This document shows positions 49,701 through 61,579 of a stretch of 64,000 nt of DNA, piece by piece. Position 1 is the stretch's first letter, and every line of letters begins with the position of its first letter. Source of the stretch: Litoditis marina (Eukaryota > Nematoda > Chromadorea > Rhabditida > Rhabditidae); assembly GCA_964036275.1 (NCBI GenBank), contig OZ038436.1, positions 16,643,904 to 16,707,903 of the forward strand, given 5' to 3'. Position numbers and translations under genes: made by a program. Under the pieces are notes generated by a model that worked only from the letters and a program-made list of their open reading frames with translations, was not told the origin of the DNA and ran no database searches.

Positions 49701-52700
49701 TTTCGCCAGAGTCCCTTACCCAACCATTTTTTTTATAAATATAAATTTACCTGATCTTATTAGAACAACGAGATGAAATTTGCTTCAAATGATCCAACGT
49801 CTGATCCAAGTACACTTTTCCATTGAAATCTTGAGCAGTTTCCAACTGTTTACCCAGCGATTCCAACATTTGAACAGCACAGTGCAGAGATTCCTAAAAA
49901 TAGAAGGTTAGCCGACCTGAATCACTACAACGGGAATATTTTCATATACATATAGTGATTGTAAAAATTACATCAAACTATACCTCATCATATGGGGGTT
50001 CTGCTGGCACATTGTCCACGGGGTGCGTATGCCGAATGAGCTCATACAGACACCAGTTGGCGATACGGGTAGAGAGAAGCTGTTGTCGATACAACTGACC
50101 AATGAAGCTAAAAAGTATACAATTAAAACATGTTCCAGTATCTCCCTGATTCGAAAGCTGAAATAATTTTAAATTTCAATTCCAATTTTCATCATGCGCC
50201 TGGAACCCTCAACAGACTGAGAGGACATCAGAGCCTGCGAATTAACGTCTTCACGAAACAGCTAGAAACGCGTGAGTGTTGGGCACGCATTGAGAACAGA
50301 AAAAGACGTGAATAGCTTACGTGATATTTCCAAATTTTCTGCGCCGGAATTTGAAATCAGCCTGATCAAGCTCGTCTTGAAGCTCGCGCTTCTTTTTCGG
50401 ATCTTCCTCGGCCTCCACAGCAGCCACCTGAATACATACATCTAAATGAAAGACGAAAAGGGCTGTTATGAAAGACAACCTTTCTACAAAATTTATAATA
50501 AAATACTACTATTCATCATACGTCGAATGCTAAACACTATGGAAGCTATTTGAAGAGAAAAACGGGATTCTTTCCCAAAAAAAGTCGCACTTTACTGGTG
50601 TTGGTGTGTGCTCCCAACCTGTTTGATCTTTCACTAGAGTAAAAAGTCCATTCGAGCCGGTCTCGCAAGTCGAGAATGAAAATGAAAAAATAGTAACTGC
50701 TATCGCCCCCGAAGTTCTGTGTCTAACTATCTGTCTCAACACTAATAACGAGTCCACATCGGATTATTACTCATACCCAAACATAGAAATTACCTTCACT
50801 GCTCTCTCCTCCTCCTGCGACTTGTTTACAAAAGTCGACTGCGCTCGGTTCAAGAGACCATTTCGGAACTGGGACTCCTTAGGATTTTCCTTCAACTCAG
50901 CTTCCACCTGAATCAAAGTGCTGTTAATGTTTACGTATTTTAGAATAGCCAAGCTGGGTAACCAAACTGACACGATTCGGCGGTATTTAAATTTAAAAAA
51001 CTAAATTAGATTGTTCCTGGGAAACGAGAATGTCGACCAAAACAAGCTGTTAAATTATAAGCTGCTCTCGATCAAAATAAGCTGTTGAAAAATGCAGCTA
51101 GAAACTAACATGGTGGAGTTTTACTTGAAATGAAGTCGAAAACCGAAGTGAGCTCGAAACTCAATTTTACGAACACCCTCAAAGAACTCTTATTAACTAC
51201 ACATTACCGAGGCCAAATGAATAAATCCATAAAGACGTATTAACAAACCTGTCGTTTACAAACTTCAGAGTACAGAGGACAGAATTTCGGCTCTTCTACG
51301 GCTTTGTCGAAAATTACATCAATAACCTGTAAATCATAATGTAAAATAAGTACAACTGAGATTTCTTCACCTTTTTAAGCACTGAAAATTTATATCGTCG
51401 GGTCACCATTCACCAAGAACTCATAACGCAACACATGTATCTACAATTCAGGTAACTAAGTCTCTCATTGAGGTCAGGGATAGACGTTATGGTAGATCGA
51501 AATTCGTCGTCGTATCCACGCAAGACATGGACACTCAAGCCTATCCCGTTTACTAGGTGAATAAAGTGGTATAGATATTCCCATACTTCGAACAACCACT
51601 ATGGTCTTCAATATTTTCTTTTTTTCTCTGATGAGCGAGTGCCACATTATTTGAATGTAAATAAATGAAAAATAAATACGGTAGCTAACTATTCAAAAAC
51701 TGGTATATCAAATGAAAACTTGAGAAGAATATAGAAGTCGCCTGAATGTGATGAACGCTAATAAAAGTGTATAATCATGTATAATAATAATTATTCACCT
51801 CCTTCAGTTGTTTGTTATCTTTGGAATCAACCCCAGCACCCGATGAGGAAACACGAAATTCCAAAAACTCCTTAATCAAATCTTCTTTCGTCGTTGGAGT
51901 GATCTTGTTCATCAACGACCGAACTTTTTTCAGCAAAACCTGAAGTAAGTGAATTAAAGACGTGATTTTATTAACGGTACTCACGATCGTTAAAAATGGC
52001 GCGTAATGCTAGTGAATAACTCGTGATGTCAACACGACAACACGTACATAGATGAGAATTCACGCAAACGGATGAGTTCATAAACGATGGTAAATTAGGA
52101 AATATTAGTCGAATCCAAACATCCAAGAGGACAATCAAACTAACTTGCTTGAAATGGAAATAGCAATGGGAACGTTGCTTTAACCATATTGCAAGTCCTC
52201 TTCAGAGAGTGGTTAAACATCTACGATAAGCATAGAGGATAGTCTATGATTTTTTTTTCGTACGAGCGTGCATGCAAAAATCGGGTAGATTATCAGAAAA
52301 CTATTTCTGAATTACGCCTCATGGGATAGGTCTGACTATTCTTCAGAGAAACACCCATTTTCTTCATGCACTTTTCCCGTATATTTAGCCTAACCATATG
52401 TTCAGCTCATATACCTTTATCCTTGTCTCTTCAACTTCCAAATCCTCTGGCGAGATTTTTTCTGGTTTCCAAGCATTTTCTGATTTGTTACCGAGAGTAA
52501 CCTAAATCATTACTATAATTACAATAGAACAAACTCACGCAGAACCCAGTAAGTACTTTCATGCACCAGTAAGGTCTGACTGAGCGAAAAAAAGTAATCC
52601 GTTCGCAGATGTAAACACGTGAAAATTAAGGATTTCCCATCAAAGGTAGACCGATTTTTATCTTTTTAGCCGAAAAGTAGTCCGTTTTCCGAATTTTTCT

Positions 52701-55700
52701 GACTATTCGGACAACCTTGCTGGTGTATGAGTACTTTCCATTAGGTCTATTCATAAGAAATCTAACAGAGTGGTTTAACTTTCACAAACAAAACAATTTG
52801 TTATGCCCGATAGCCAATCTTACCGGAACTAGCTTGGCTTCTATAAAACCATTGACATACCACATACTAAGAAGACAAATAATAAAATATTTGTAAAGTT
52901 TCGATTTCGAACACAAATAAACCGTCTATATAACAAATAACCACCTTCGCAGCACCAGCAGGTCGGTCGTAGGACATTCGAGATCCTCCGTACTTCTTGT
53001 TCGGTCCTCCTCCACCCCCACCACGTCCACGATTTTCGTTGTGAGAATTGCGACTGTTGTACTGAACCAAAAATTATTGAAAATTACTACAGAATATTGG
53101 TAAGCACAACGGAGTTCCGGTTTCGGGTGTATATGGTGCGTTTTTTATTCGTCACCGACCGATCATATAAAACCTATAGCTATAGACTGGAAAAAATACG
53201 TTATCCCCAGAACGACCTATCACTGTTTAGGAACATAACGTACTGGTCGATTTGGACGATTTCCTTGCATCGATGGCCTCTGTGCCCAGCTGGGATTGAA
53301 GTCGTGTCGTTTCTTTGCATCATTGCCCTTCGGCATGGAAGAAATATCGATACCGAATCCGCAAAGTTGTTCGGGGGTCAAGGGGCACTGCGTTCTCTTG
53401 AACTCCTGAAAAAAACACCAACGTCAACATATATACATTTTACTACTTTTAGAAGTTATAATTACGGTTTGCTAACCCACATTGTACTTAAAATAAACAC
53501 CTAAAAATTTCCAAATTGGAACAGAAGGAGATAAATATTATTAGATAAACGGCTGCGCTTTAAATGCCAACGTTCGATTTAGAAACCTGACATAGTAATG
53601 CAATGATTTCCAGTACCATAATTTAAGAAACATCATCACAACCACGAGTAAATAAAAACTATAAGGATAGCGGTGGGCTAGAATTCCAAATATAACATGC
53701 TCCAAACGAGGTGAAAGATAAGCCACTCGCCTTTTCGATGTCTCTGACGCAGTAGAGGAAGGAACGGCCGAAGAAACATGCATCCACGTCCACTTCTTCC
53801 TTTTGTGTGAGCAAAGTGGCCATCAATTCATCTAGCTCCTTTTCTCTTTGGACAAGACGCTCTTTTTCTGCCTTGAATACAAATCCATCTAGCATATGTA
53901 AAAAAACTATATAAGTAACAAACTTCTAGAGTTGTGAAACTAAATGAAATCACATTATCCATCCGTGATATGCCAATCTCTTTCTCGTACAGTAACAGGT
54001 AACAACAATGTATCCTATTGTCGAGAGAGTAGTCATCATTGCATCGCGATGATTCAATACGATAGCTGATAAATGGGTGAGAACCTATAAATCATACCGC
54101 TAGTCGCTCCCGCTCTTCTTCTTCTGCTTTTTGCGCAAGAACTTCCGGATCCTCCTCAACCGCTTCGGCCGAATCTTCCACTGACACAGCTGATGTTTCT
54201 TCGGTGGAAGCGCTGAAAAAAACGAGCTCATTTCAACAATTTAAATTACAAATTACTCAATATATGCACTTTTCAATTGACGTTGATGTTATTGATTAAG
54301 ATGTTGGTACCTGGGCTGAGCAGGTGATGTTGCTTTCTCTGATGCAGAAACTTCCTCCACGGTTGTGCCTTCCTCCGTGACAGGTACCTGGAAACTATCC
54401 AGTAAAAAAAGGTCATTACTTTAAAAGTATAAACTAACGACAATTTATTCAGGAGACTCGAGTATCAGAAATTAGAACCACTACCACATTAAATAGCCCA
54501 CAACCAATTGAACAGTGACACGGATCTCCATGAACACTGACAAATTCAATGTAATTGCCTATAATGGAAAACTAAATGAAGTTTTTGGCTCTGTTTGAAA
54601 ACCTGGTACCAACTCGGACGATGTGCACACCTGTAAGAATTTTACAACTTTTGATTTCTTTTAAATAAAGTAAACCAACCAAAAAAATGTTTTTCTACTT
54701 TGAAAAACATAAGTTCGGTGTACACCAGTGAGGGCGGTGGGACAGCCCACTTTTCAGCCCGCACCGGTCCGCGTTTGTTCGAGAGAGATCAGGTAAGTAC
54801 GAATAACGAGTAAACCAATGGCAATAACAAACCTGCTCGATTACAGGCACAGACACAGATTCGGTGGGAACCTCCTTCTGTTCGGTCTCTGGAACTGTTG
54901 TTTCTTCCGCAACGGGAACAACTGCATCAGCCTCGACGGCAGCTGGCTCCATTTGCGTGACCGTCTCCGTGGCCGGGACGACAGGAGCTTCCTCTACCGG
55001 TGCCTTCTCCACCTCCTGAACCGGTGTCTTTTCTGGCACTGCTGGTAACTCTGCAGCCGCCACTACTGGGGTTACTGAAAATTAAATGTGTATACAACTA
55101 TCATTGTAGTCGATCTCATAGACAAGGCCTGGTTCCGTACTTTGGGTGTGAAGGAAAGAGTAGAGGATTAGATGTCTACTTGGCAAGGTCCGTGTTTTTC
55201 CGTCGCCTATAGTTCAACATTAAGAGACGCATTTTTCAGCAGAGGTCGCGATAATAACATTTTCATAACTAATATAAATACCTTCCGCTGCAGATTTTTC
55301 TTGCGCCTGCGACACATTTTTCTTCTGCAGCGATTCTTTTGCACCCATAGCACTTTGGATATTCTGCATCATTTCCTTCTTCAGTGTAGTACGCTTGACG
55401 TCCATATCTGCAACAAAAAATAACTTATGGGTCTGATTAATTTTTCAACAGGCTAACTATCTTATCTACCCCACGAACATATCTTAAACAATAATCGATG
55501 GTTTATTCCTTAGTGGTTCTGACAACCTTTTGTAAAGTAAAGAACCTGTTTATCCCTCTTGCCTTGTTTTGATAGTAGTGTGTAATTGTATTTTAAACGT
55601 AAATTATCTACTTTAGACTTGCAACCTGAATGTAACAGACAGCCTCTTGGAGGATAGCCGTTGTCTTCCTAGAAGACTCTTTTCCTCCAACTCCCAGCGC

Positions 55701-58700
55701 CCTTTTGACGCCAACAACACCTTCACACAACACTCAGTGATACGGGAGAAAAATAAAGCTTGTATATTGTATATTGTAAAACTAAGGCCTTAGTATTGCA
55801 CCTCTAAGCGTAATGTCGATCAAAAAATTTATCCGAATTTTGTACGTCTTTCTGCTACTACCCAAATGGATAAAGGAGAGAAGACATGGTTTTTTATTTC
55901 TCGAGACCAACCTGTACTGGTGACGGCGTCTGGGACCGGTTTCTTCTCCACATTTTCACTGCTTGTGCGAGTACGGTTACCACTGTCAATCTCAACTGCT
56001 TCCCCCGTATCGGGATTTGCAATTACCAACAGTTTCCTCTCTTTCTTTACAGGTGGAGCGGGTGCCGGAGAAGGATTCATTGCAGGTTGTTGTTGATAGT
56101 ACGGTTGACCAGCCTATAATGTGAGATACCGTTAAGCACACCATCACAATAAACTACGTGATTCCTGTTTGGTATTGGTAATCGCGACGTAGTAGCACGT
56201 AACTCACGCCCTTGGTGTAAAATGTTTCACTCGATAAAAAGGAGAAGTTTGATTAGGTAACATCATAGGTAAAATACCCTGCAAACATGGCGCTCACACA
56301 TGCCCCCGTTTTGAGCATTTCTGGAACTTACGCTTATTTTTGGAAGATAAACTGTTTAAAACGCGATAACTGAGAGAAATTATTACTTATTCAGGGTTAC
56401 GTGCATTCATTTTATGAACGAGTTCTTTGATCCAATTCTTTCGTTTTATTTTACAAAAAAATATTTTTCCAACAGACTACATTTTCGAAAACGTCTTATT
56501 GCTATATTCAGGGGTGACCACAAGTTGCACGCGTGCAACATTTTCAAGGGGGGGGGGGGGGGGGTCGTAAAGGCCTCTTCAGGACTGAAATTTTCCGAAA
56601 TTATGGTGATTTTTGCCGATTGTTGTGAAATTCTCGCAATTTTGAAGAATAATTCCCTATTTTTCGGAGAGTTTCTATTTTTTAACTGGGAGGGGTCGTA
56701 CCGGCGGTAGGTTCGGTCAACTTTTTGGTCACCCCTGGCTATATTAGAAACATGTTTTTGCTCAAACTATTGTAGCTACTTGGCTGCACCAACGTATGAA
56801 CTACACAGTATTCATTTATATACCATATGCTCGGAATTCGGAATCCAGAAAGCCCATCTATAGTCTGAGTGTAGCTACCAGCAATTCACCTCAAACGAGA
56901 CATATATTATGACTAACGCAAGCTGACTAACCGGCATAGTATTGGGTGCGTACGGATAAGATCTTGCAGGCTCTTGTTGCATCATTGGTCCACCATACTG
57001 CTGATTGTAATACGGGACTTGTTGATATTGTGGTGGGCTGAAAAAATGGGTGAATGAAAAGAAAATGAACGGAAAAACTGAAGGTTGACCTTTCGAAACA
57101 AAATTGGTCATTTTTGATTTATGAAGTTACATGTATGCCACATGAAAATAAAATACGGGTTCCTTTGGATGATTTCTAGGAAAGTTTTTCTCAAACCTAG
57201 GGACAAAGCTATGAAGATAAATTGAGCAAATGAGGGTGAGTGGGTGAGAAAACCACATATCTCTTTAACGATAAAAATATTTCCTATTTTCGATAATGTA
57301 GGCTCAAAATGTCCAATTAATAACTCACTATTGCTGATAAATCGGTGGTTGAACAAATTGTTGAAACGGCGGTCGAGCTGAAAAGTCAATCAGTCCATAT
57401 TCAAGAAAATATCGCAGACAAGAAGGTTGTAGAAAGGTTAACAACTTGGGTGTGGGATGTAGGTTGTACACAGGATAGAGAAACCTCCCATAATGAGAGT
57501 TTTCGAGCCGAGAGAGCAGTCCTGTTTTCAAGCCCAAAACTCAACGCTTCTCGTAAGATCCGAAATTCGAAGGAATGGTTTTTATTAACTAGAACAACCT
57601 TGTTGAAAGATGCTTGAAAACGTTCGAATTTCAAAAATGCACCACTGAAATGTTTCCAAAAATCAAGAACACGAACCTTGAGGATGCCCATTGAAGTCAA
57701 CTTTGTATTGAGCCCCGACGCCCATCCCCGTTTCTCGGGTGATCGATCCATTTGGCAACGACATCGAAGGATTCCTAAAAAAAATTTAAGATTTCATGAA
57801 ATTGAGAATTTTCAAAGAGTCAGTAAGATACGAGCTACTATATTGCGATCGACAAACGCGTTTGATCATGCATGACTCACCAAGATAAGAAAAAAAGAGC
57901 AATTATTTGGAAATGAAGGACTAACACGTGACTAAATAGCTGACTAAGCTGTTTGAGCAAATTTTCAATACGAATGCGGGCCGCATAATAATTACTTATT
58001 TTCATAATTTATGAAACACGGCGTTAAAAGTCATGTGCGTCGGCCGACATTTTCAAACGCGCATTTTTGCGGGAAACTCAGAAACATTGGCGCCAATTAG
58101 CAGGAGTTCGCGCTAATTGGCAGAGATACCGTAATCTAAGAATTCAAAAAAAAATGCCTTATGTGCGTCGGCCGACATTTTCAAACGCGAATTTTTGCGG
58201 GAAACTCAGAAACATTGGCGCCAATTAGCAGGAGTTCGCGCTAATTGGCAGAGATACCGTAATCTGAAAATTAAATTTTAATGGAAAAAGCTGCTGAAAA
58301 CTACTTAATAACTAAAGAAAAGCAGTAATACGACTGAAACAGTACACAAGGAGGTTCCTCAGAGTGAATTTTCAGTAAAAAAAATTTTTTTTAAATATTA
58401 ATAGGATAGAAAAGAGGTTTTGTCGCTTACGTGTTCATGGGATGAAAATACTATTCCCATCTGATGCTGATTTTCCCATGGAGGTCGACTATAAACATAC
58501 CTAAGTAAAATCATACCGACCCCCACCGACAGCAAACCATACCGAGGGGGTGAAACCCCACCGACCTCCTTAATCAACACCGAATATGCATTCACCTGTT
58601 CTTCTCAACAGTTTTTTGTTCGGAATATGATGAATGCGAGACAGTCACGGTGAAAAACACATGTCAGTAGTGAGTACTCTGTATGATTCGACGTAGGTAT

Positions 58701-60260
58701 ACCCCAACCATTGACTTTAAAATGTCGTATATGAACTTTTGTGTACAACTTTCAATGTTTCCCGTCATGAAAAACCGATTTTTCGGTAGAAGATGACGTC
58801 GCACGAAAAATGCAAAATTGGCAGACATTGGCAGCCCAACGTAAAAATCGGCATGCCAATTGGCAGGAATCTGTCTGAGAAGCACCCATCGCTGACGTGT
58901 TTCGCGTGCTTAGCGCTGGTGCGGATTTGGTGCATAAGGAAAATGTTTATAATAAGTAAAAGCTATGTATCTTATATAACTGTTATGGTATATAAGACAG
59001 CGTAAAATTATTCTTGTTTGATAGAGAAAAGAACTATGAATAATGATCGTCAATCGAAATCATATAAATTATAATTTTGCGGCGCAATGAAATCGTGCTC
59101 CATTGGACGCGGTCCTTCAAACTGCAATTGAAACTCAGCGGCCGGTGATTTCACAGAAATTGAATGCTATTGTGTATGTGTTAAACGCCGTGGAAAGTTA
59201 TAAAAGAATAAGGCGACAAATGTATAACGTGATCGCAAACCGAATACGAGCGGTCAACTAATGAGACATAAGACACATTCTGTTGAAAATTTGCATAGCT
59301 TACCCGGCTACTTCAGCTTAGTGAATACGGACACTGGTCCACTCCCCCTCCCCGCGAGAAAATCTTTCATTTTTCGACCAATCACGAAAAAAATTTGCTA
59401 CTGGCGTGTGAAAGTTGAAGCCTGGACCCCGACCACTTCCCATTTCCAATCAGCAACTTTTGCTCGTCGAACATCAAAGTATGGCCAGTCCTTAAATTGT
59501 ACCTGTGTGCATGTGGCGGAAGACCAACTGCATGTTGCGGAGCGACGACTGGGGTAACGTATGGAATTCCACCATTTACTGCATGAGTCATCATTCCTCC
59601 ATTATTAGGATCTAAAAAGCTAACCGTAACTTGCACTTCAACCTCTACACGGCGTTCTCGCATACAGTAATTTTTGCGATTAAACTTGTATTGAGCTCCG
59701 TCCACAAAGTTTTCGTGGCGGGACACTGTATCCCACTGCAATTTGGAACGGTGCCAGCACTAATTCGCTGCGTATCGCGCTTATTTTCACGCGAATCATT
59801 TGCGTCTCAAATCGAGGACGCGAGTTCCTTATTTAATAAAGCTCTTCTTGAGAACGCCGTGTCTAATACATAGATCACTGGATAAGTATGATAAGTATTA
59901 CATCATGACAGTCGAAGAAATCCTCGGAGAAAAATTACTACATTTTTGCCTGAATTCATCATAATATCATTCACTGACCACCATCTTTTCCCCTTAAAAA
60001 AAAGAGAAGCATTTTTGGAAGGGAAAGCACATTTTCCATGTTTTACGATAACCCATTTTGATTTTTTATATCTTTATTTCACACGCTACAAAATGTCGGT
60101 TCAAAATTTGATAGCCGATATTCATTCACCAACTCTATTTTCATATTAATACTTGATTTAGCGGAAAAGCACAAGGATCGGATGAAACCCTATAATTTCT
60201 CACATCTTCAATGAACTAACCTATACTGCCTCTTCCTCCACCTTTCGGCGCGCTTGACAT
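43722..60260 (-). CDS. eIF4G: eIF4G, translation initiation factor 4G scaffold, complete, 30 exons
   Basis: Exons 5' to 3': 60221-60260, 59503-59611, 57677-57774, 57329-57377, 56932-57037, 55912-56113, 55282-55407, 54833-55074, 54311-54387, 54098-54212, 53731-53871, 53244-53405, 52945-53061, 52415-52501, 51799-51939, 51249-51326, 50794-50907, 50321-50427, 49984-50107, 49751-49893, 49363-49504, 48728-48925, 48490-48633, 48221-48304, 47761-47892, 47302-47400, 46985-47070, 46613-46691, 44090-44236, 43722-43901. The product is 1,222 aa with consistent phases. In order: a Gln/Pro/Tyr-rich N-terminus, an acidic Glu/Val/Pro stretch (residues 244-330), a coiled segment leading to the eIF4E-binding area (about 428), an Arg/Gly-rich patch, the MIF4G domain (about 545-815), a basic Ser/Gly linker and an MA3-like helical domain (about 1000-1200). 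No separate W2 domain follows. The start lies 17 nt after a TTTACAG acceptor. It recruits eIF4E, eIF4A, eIF3 and probably PABP to mRNA. Confidence 0.93.
44384..44595. mobile_element. eIF4G: Expanded TTTCGAGTT array of the TAGGGTTGTTAA family
   Basis: Begins TAGGGTTGTTAATCGAG, then about 190 bp of tandem TTTCGAGTTTTCGAGTT units. The right TIR is not clear. It creates lysine-rich open frames on the minus strand that are not genes. Lies in the last but one eIF4G intron. Confidence 0.6.
46540..46592. mobile_element. Fragment of the TAGGGTTGTTAA family
   Basis: Ends TTAACAACCCTA 21 bp from the donor of eIF4G exon 28. Only the right half, with TCGAG units, is present. Confidence 0.5.
49165..49290. 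repeat. eIF4G: Dispersed AAAAGTGAGCAT repeat, inverse copy (eIF4G intron 21)
   Basis: ACCCCCTTATTTTAATGCGG, then ATGCTCACTTTTGCCCGATT and CATGCTCACTTTTTCGAGTA. Confidence 0.6.
49363..51939 (-). other. eIF4G: eIF4G MIF4G domain, exons 15-21
   Basis: HEAT-repeat domain that binds eIF4A, eIF3 and RNA. Landmarks in reading order: LLKKVRSLMNKITPTT (helix 1), VIDVIFDKAVEEPKF (helix 2), DFKFRRRKFGNITFIGQLY, ELIRHTHPVDNVP, ESLHCAVQMLESLGKQLE and the exit sequence GPKKIDEIHKEIEREQ, all typical of animal eIF4G. The usual FIGELF is FIGQLY here. The domain directly follows the conserved SENAWKP motif in exon 14. Confidence 0.94.
53731..53731 (-). other. eIF4G: GC-AG intron donor after eIF4G exon 11
   Basis: The exon ends AAG and the intron starts GCGAGT. 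The nearby GT would shift the frame, while the GC donor keeps phase 0 into exon 12. GC-AG introns are a known minority class. It is the only non-GT donor I needed in more than 95 introns of this window. Confidence 0.7.
56519..56737. mobile_element. hAT-like non-autonomous element with 8-bp TSD
   Basis: The termini are CAGGGGTGACCA and its inverse TGGTCACCCCTG. The flanks are the identical 8-mer GCTATATT at 56511-56518 and 56738-56745. An 8-bp duplication and CAGGG ends are hAT hallmarks. It is 219 bp, encodes nothing and lies in eIF4G intron 5. It contains a run of 17 G at 56548. Confidence 0.85.
58033..58265. repeat. Tandem duplication, 105-bp unit at 128-bp spacing (eIF4G intron 2)
   Basis: 58033-58137 and 58161-58265 differ at about one position. 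Each contains the palindrome TTGGCGCCAA and the inverted pair CCAATTAGC / GCTAATTGG. Confidence 0.85.
59648..59861. mobile_element. MITE with CACGGCGTTCTC ends and 4-bp TSD (copy 2)
   Basis: Same ends as 42561-42779, flanked by TCTA on both sides, in eIF4G intron 1. Two independent insertions with different 4-bp duplications define the family. Confidence 0.85.
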
Positions 60261-61579
60261 AGTATGAGTTTGAGAAACTGTAAATGAGACGATAAGTGAT
60301 CAGTATCGTTTAAAAAAAAAGGTTGAAAGTCTGATGCAAGAACCGAACTTCAGATATAGCATCAATACATCTTCGACAGACATTCGACAGTTGTGGCAAG
60401 GCCAGAATAACACTCATAGCTGGTGCGTAAATATGCAGTGAAAACGATAAATGGGTGATTTGAAAATATAACACATAATATGAAAAATTTTACAAAACTC
60501 TGCTTTCGTTTTGTGTGTCAATCGATTGGCAGAAAAAATTTAGGACTCTGGGGCGTCTAAATGTCCCGCAACGAAAGCCACAGTCCTTTATAATAAGTGG
60601 TCGACATGATGCGCGCACCCTGACATTGCACTTTACACGCGCACTAACGCGCAGCTTTACATATGATGCTTGTATACGATAACTAAAGAAAGTAGAATAA
60701 CTGAACATTCGTGGAGGGCGGATGTGTAATCCTGCTCCGAACATGCCCTGTATTTTACGAAATCGCGTTTAGTCGAAACAGTTCAAGAACCGAACGGTTC
60801 GGAAAAATACTGTATTTTTTAGTCGAGACGCCAAAAAATCGATTTGTATTCCCACCATGCTGTATTTTACTGTAAGTACAGTAAATTACTGTAACACAAC
60901 CAGGGACGTTCTGAGTGTTATCTTTCATAACGACAATAATTTCTTGAAAGTTTTTTGTATACACTCTACTTCTAAACTAGCGGATATTTTGATTATCGAT
61001 AATATATCCAATAGTAATGATAACTTTTCTTTCTATAATACATTGTTAGTACTACCAACAAAGCTTTCACGTGAACAAACAAAAGTGAATTCTGCCAAAT
61101 TCGGTAAATTTTACGAAAATAAAAACGAAAAATGGGGTTCGGGCAGCTCGGGCATGGTGCCTACACCATCATTAACTGCGCGCCTTTCGTTGCCGTTTTA
61201 ACAAAAACAAATCGTTGAGAATTAATAATTAGTTAGTTTATAAATAGTTTTCAAACCTATTTTGAATTGTTAGAGAGCCTAGTCAGAAAACTTACTTTTT
61301 TCACAGTTCAATAAATCACACGTCTTTCCGATCTATCAGTTATTGGTTCATGGTTCAAATAATTTAATACGCATATATCTCGAAGATGTAATTTACTTAA
61401 TCTACAAAGTGCTCGAATTGTTTGGGTGTTTTCGATACCATTGTTAATTTTGAAACAAAACTCACTAATACTCATTTCATTCTTTTCCTTCACACCTCTA
61501 AGGGGCTAATTCAGAAACCTAGTCTGGTTTTGTTGTTTCTTGTCAGCATATGTTAACAGTTTCAGAATACTCCAGCTGA
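60261..61579. promoter_or_regulatory. Divergent promoter region of eIF4G and the MARCH-type gene
   Basis: About 1.3 kb between head-to-head genes. AT-rich; no repeat element or recognisable core promoter motif stands out. The acceptors before the start codons lie at both edges. Confidence 0.4.

Noticed and set aside
57401..57751. 116-codon minus-strand frame over eIF4G exon 3
   Set aside because: Runs in a different frame from the spliced eIF4G reading, across an intron.
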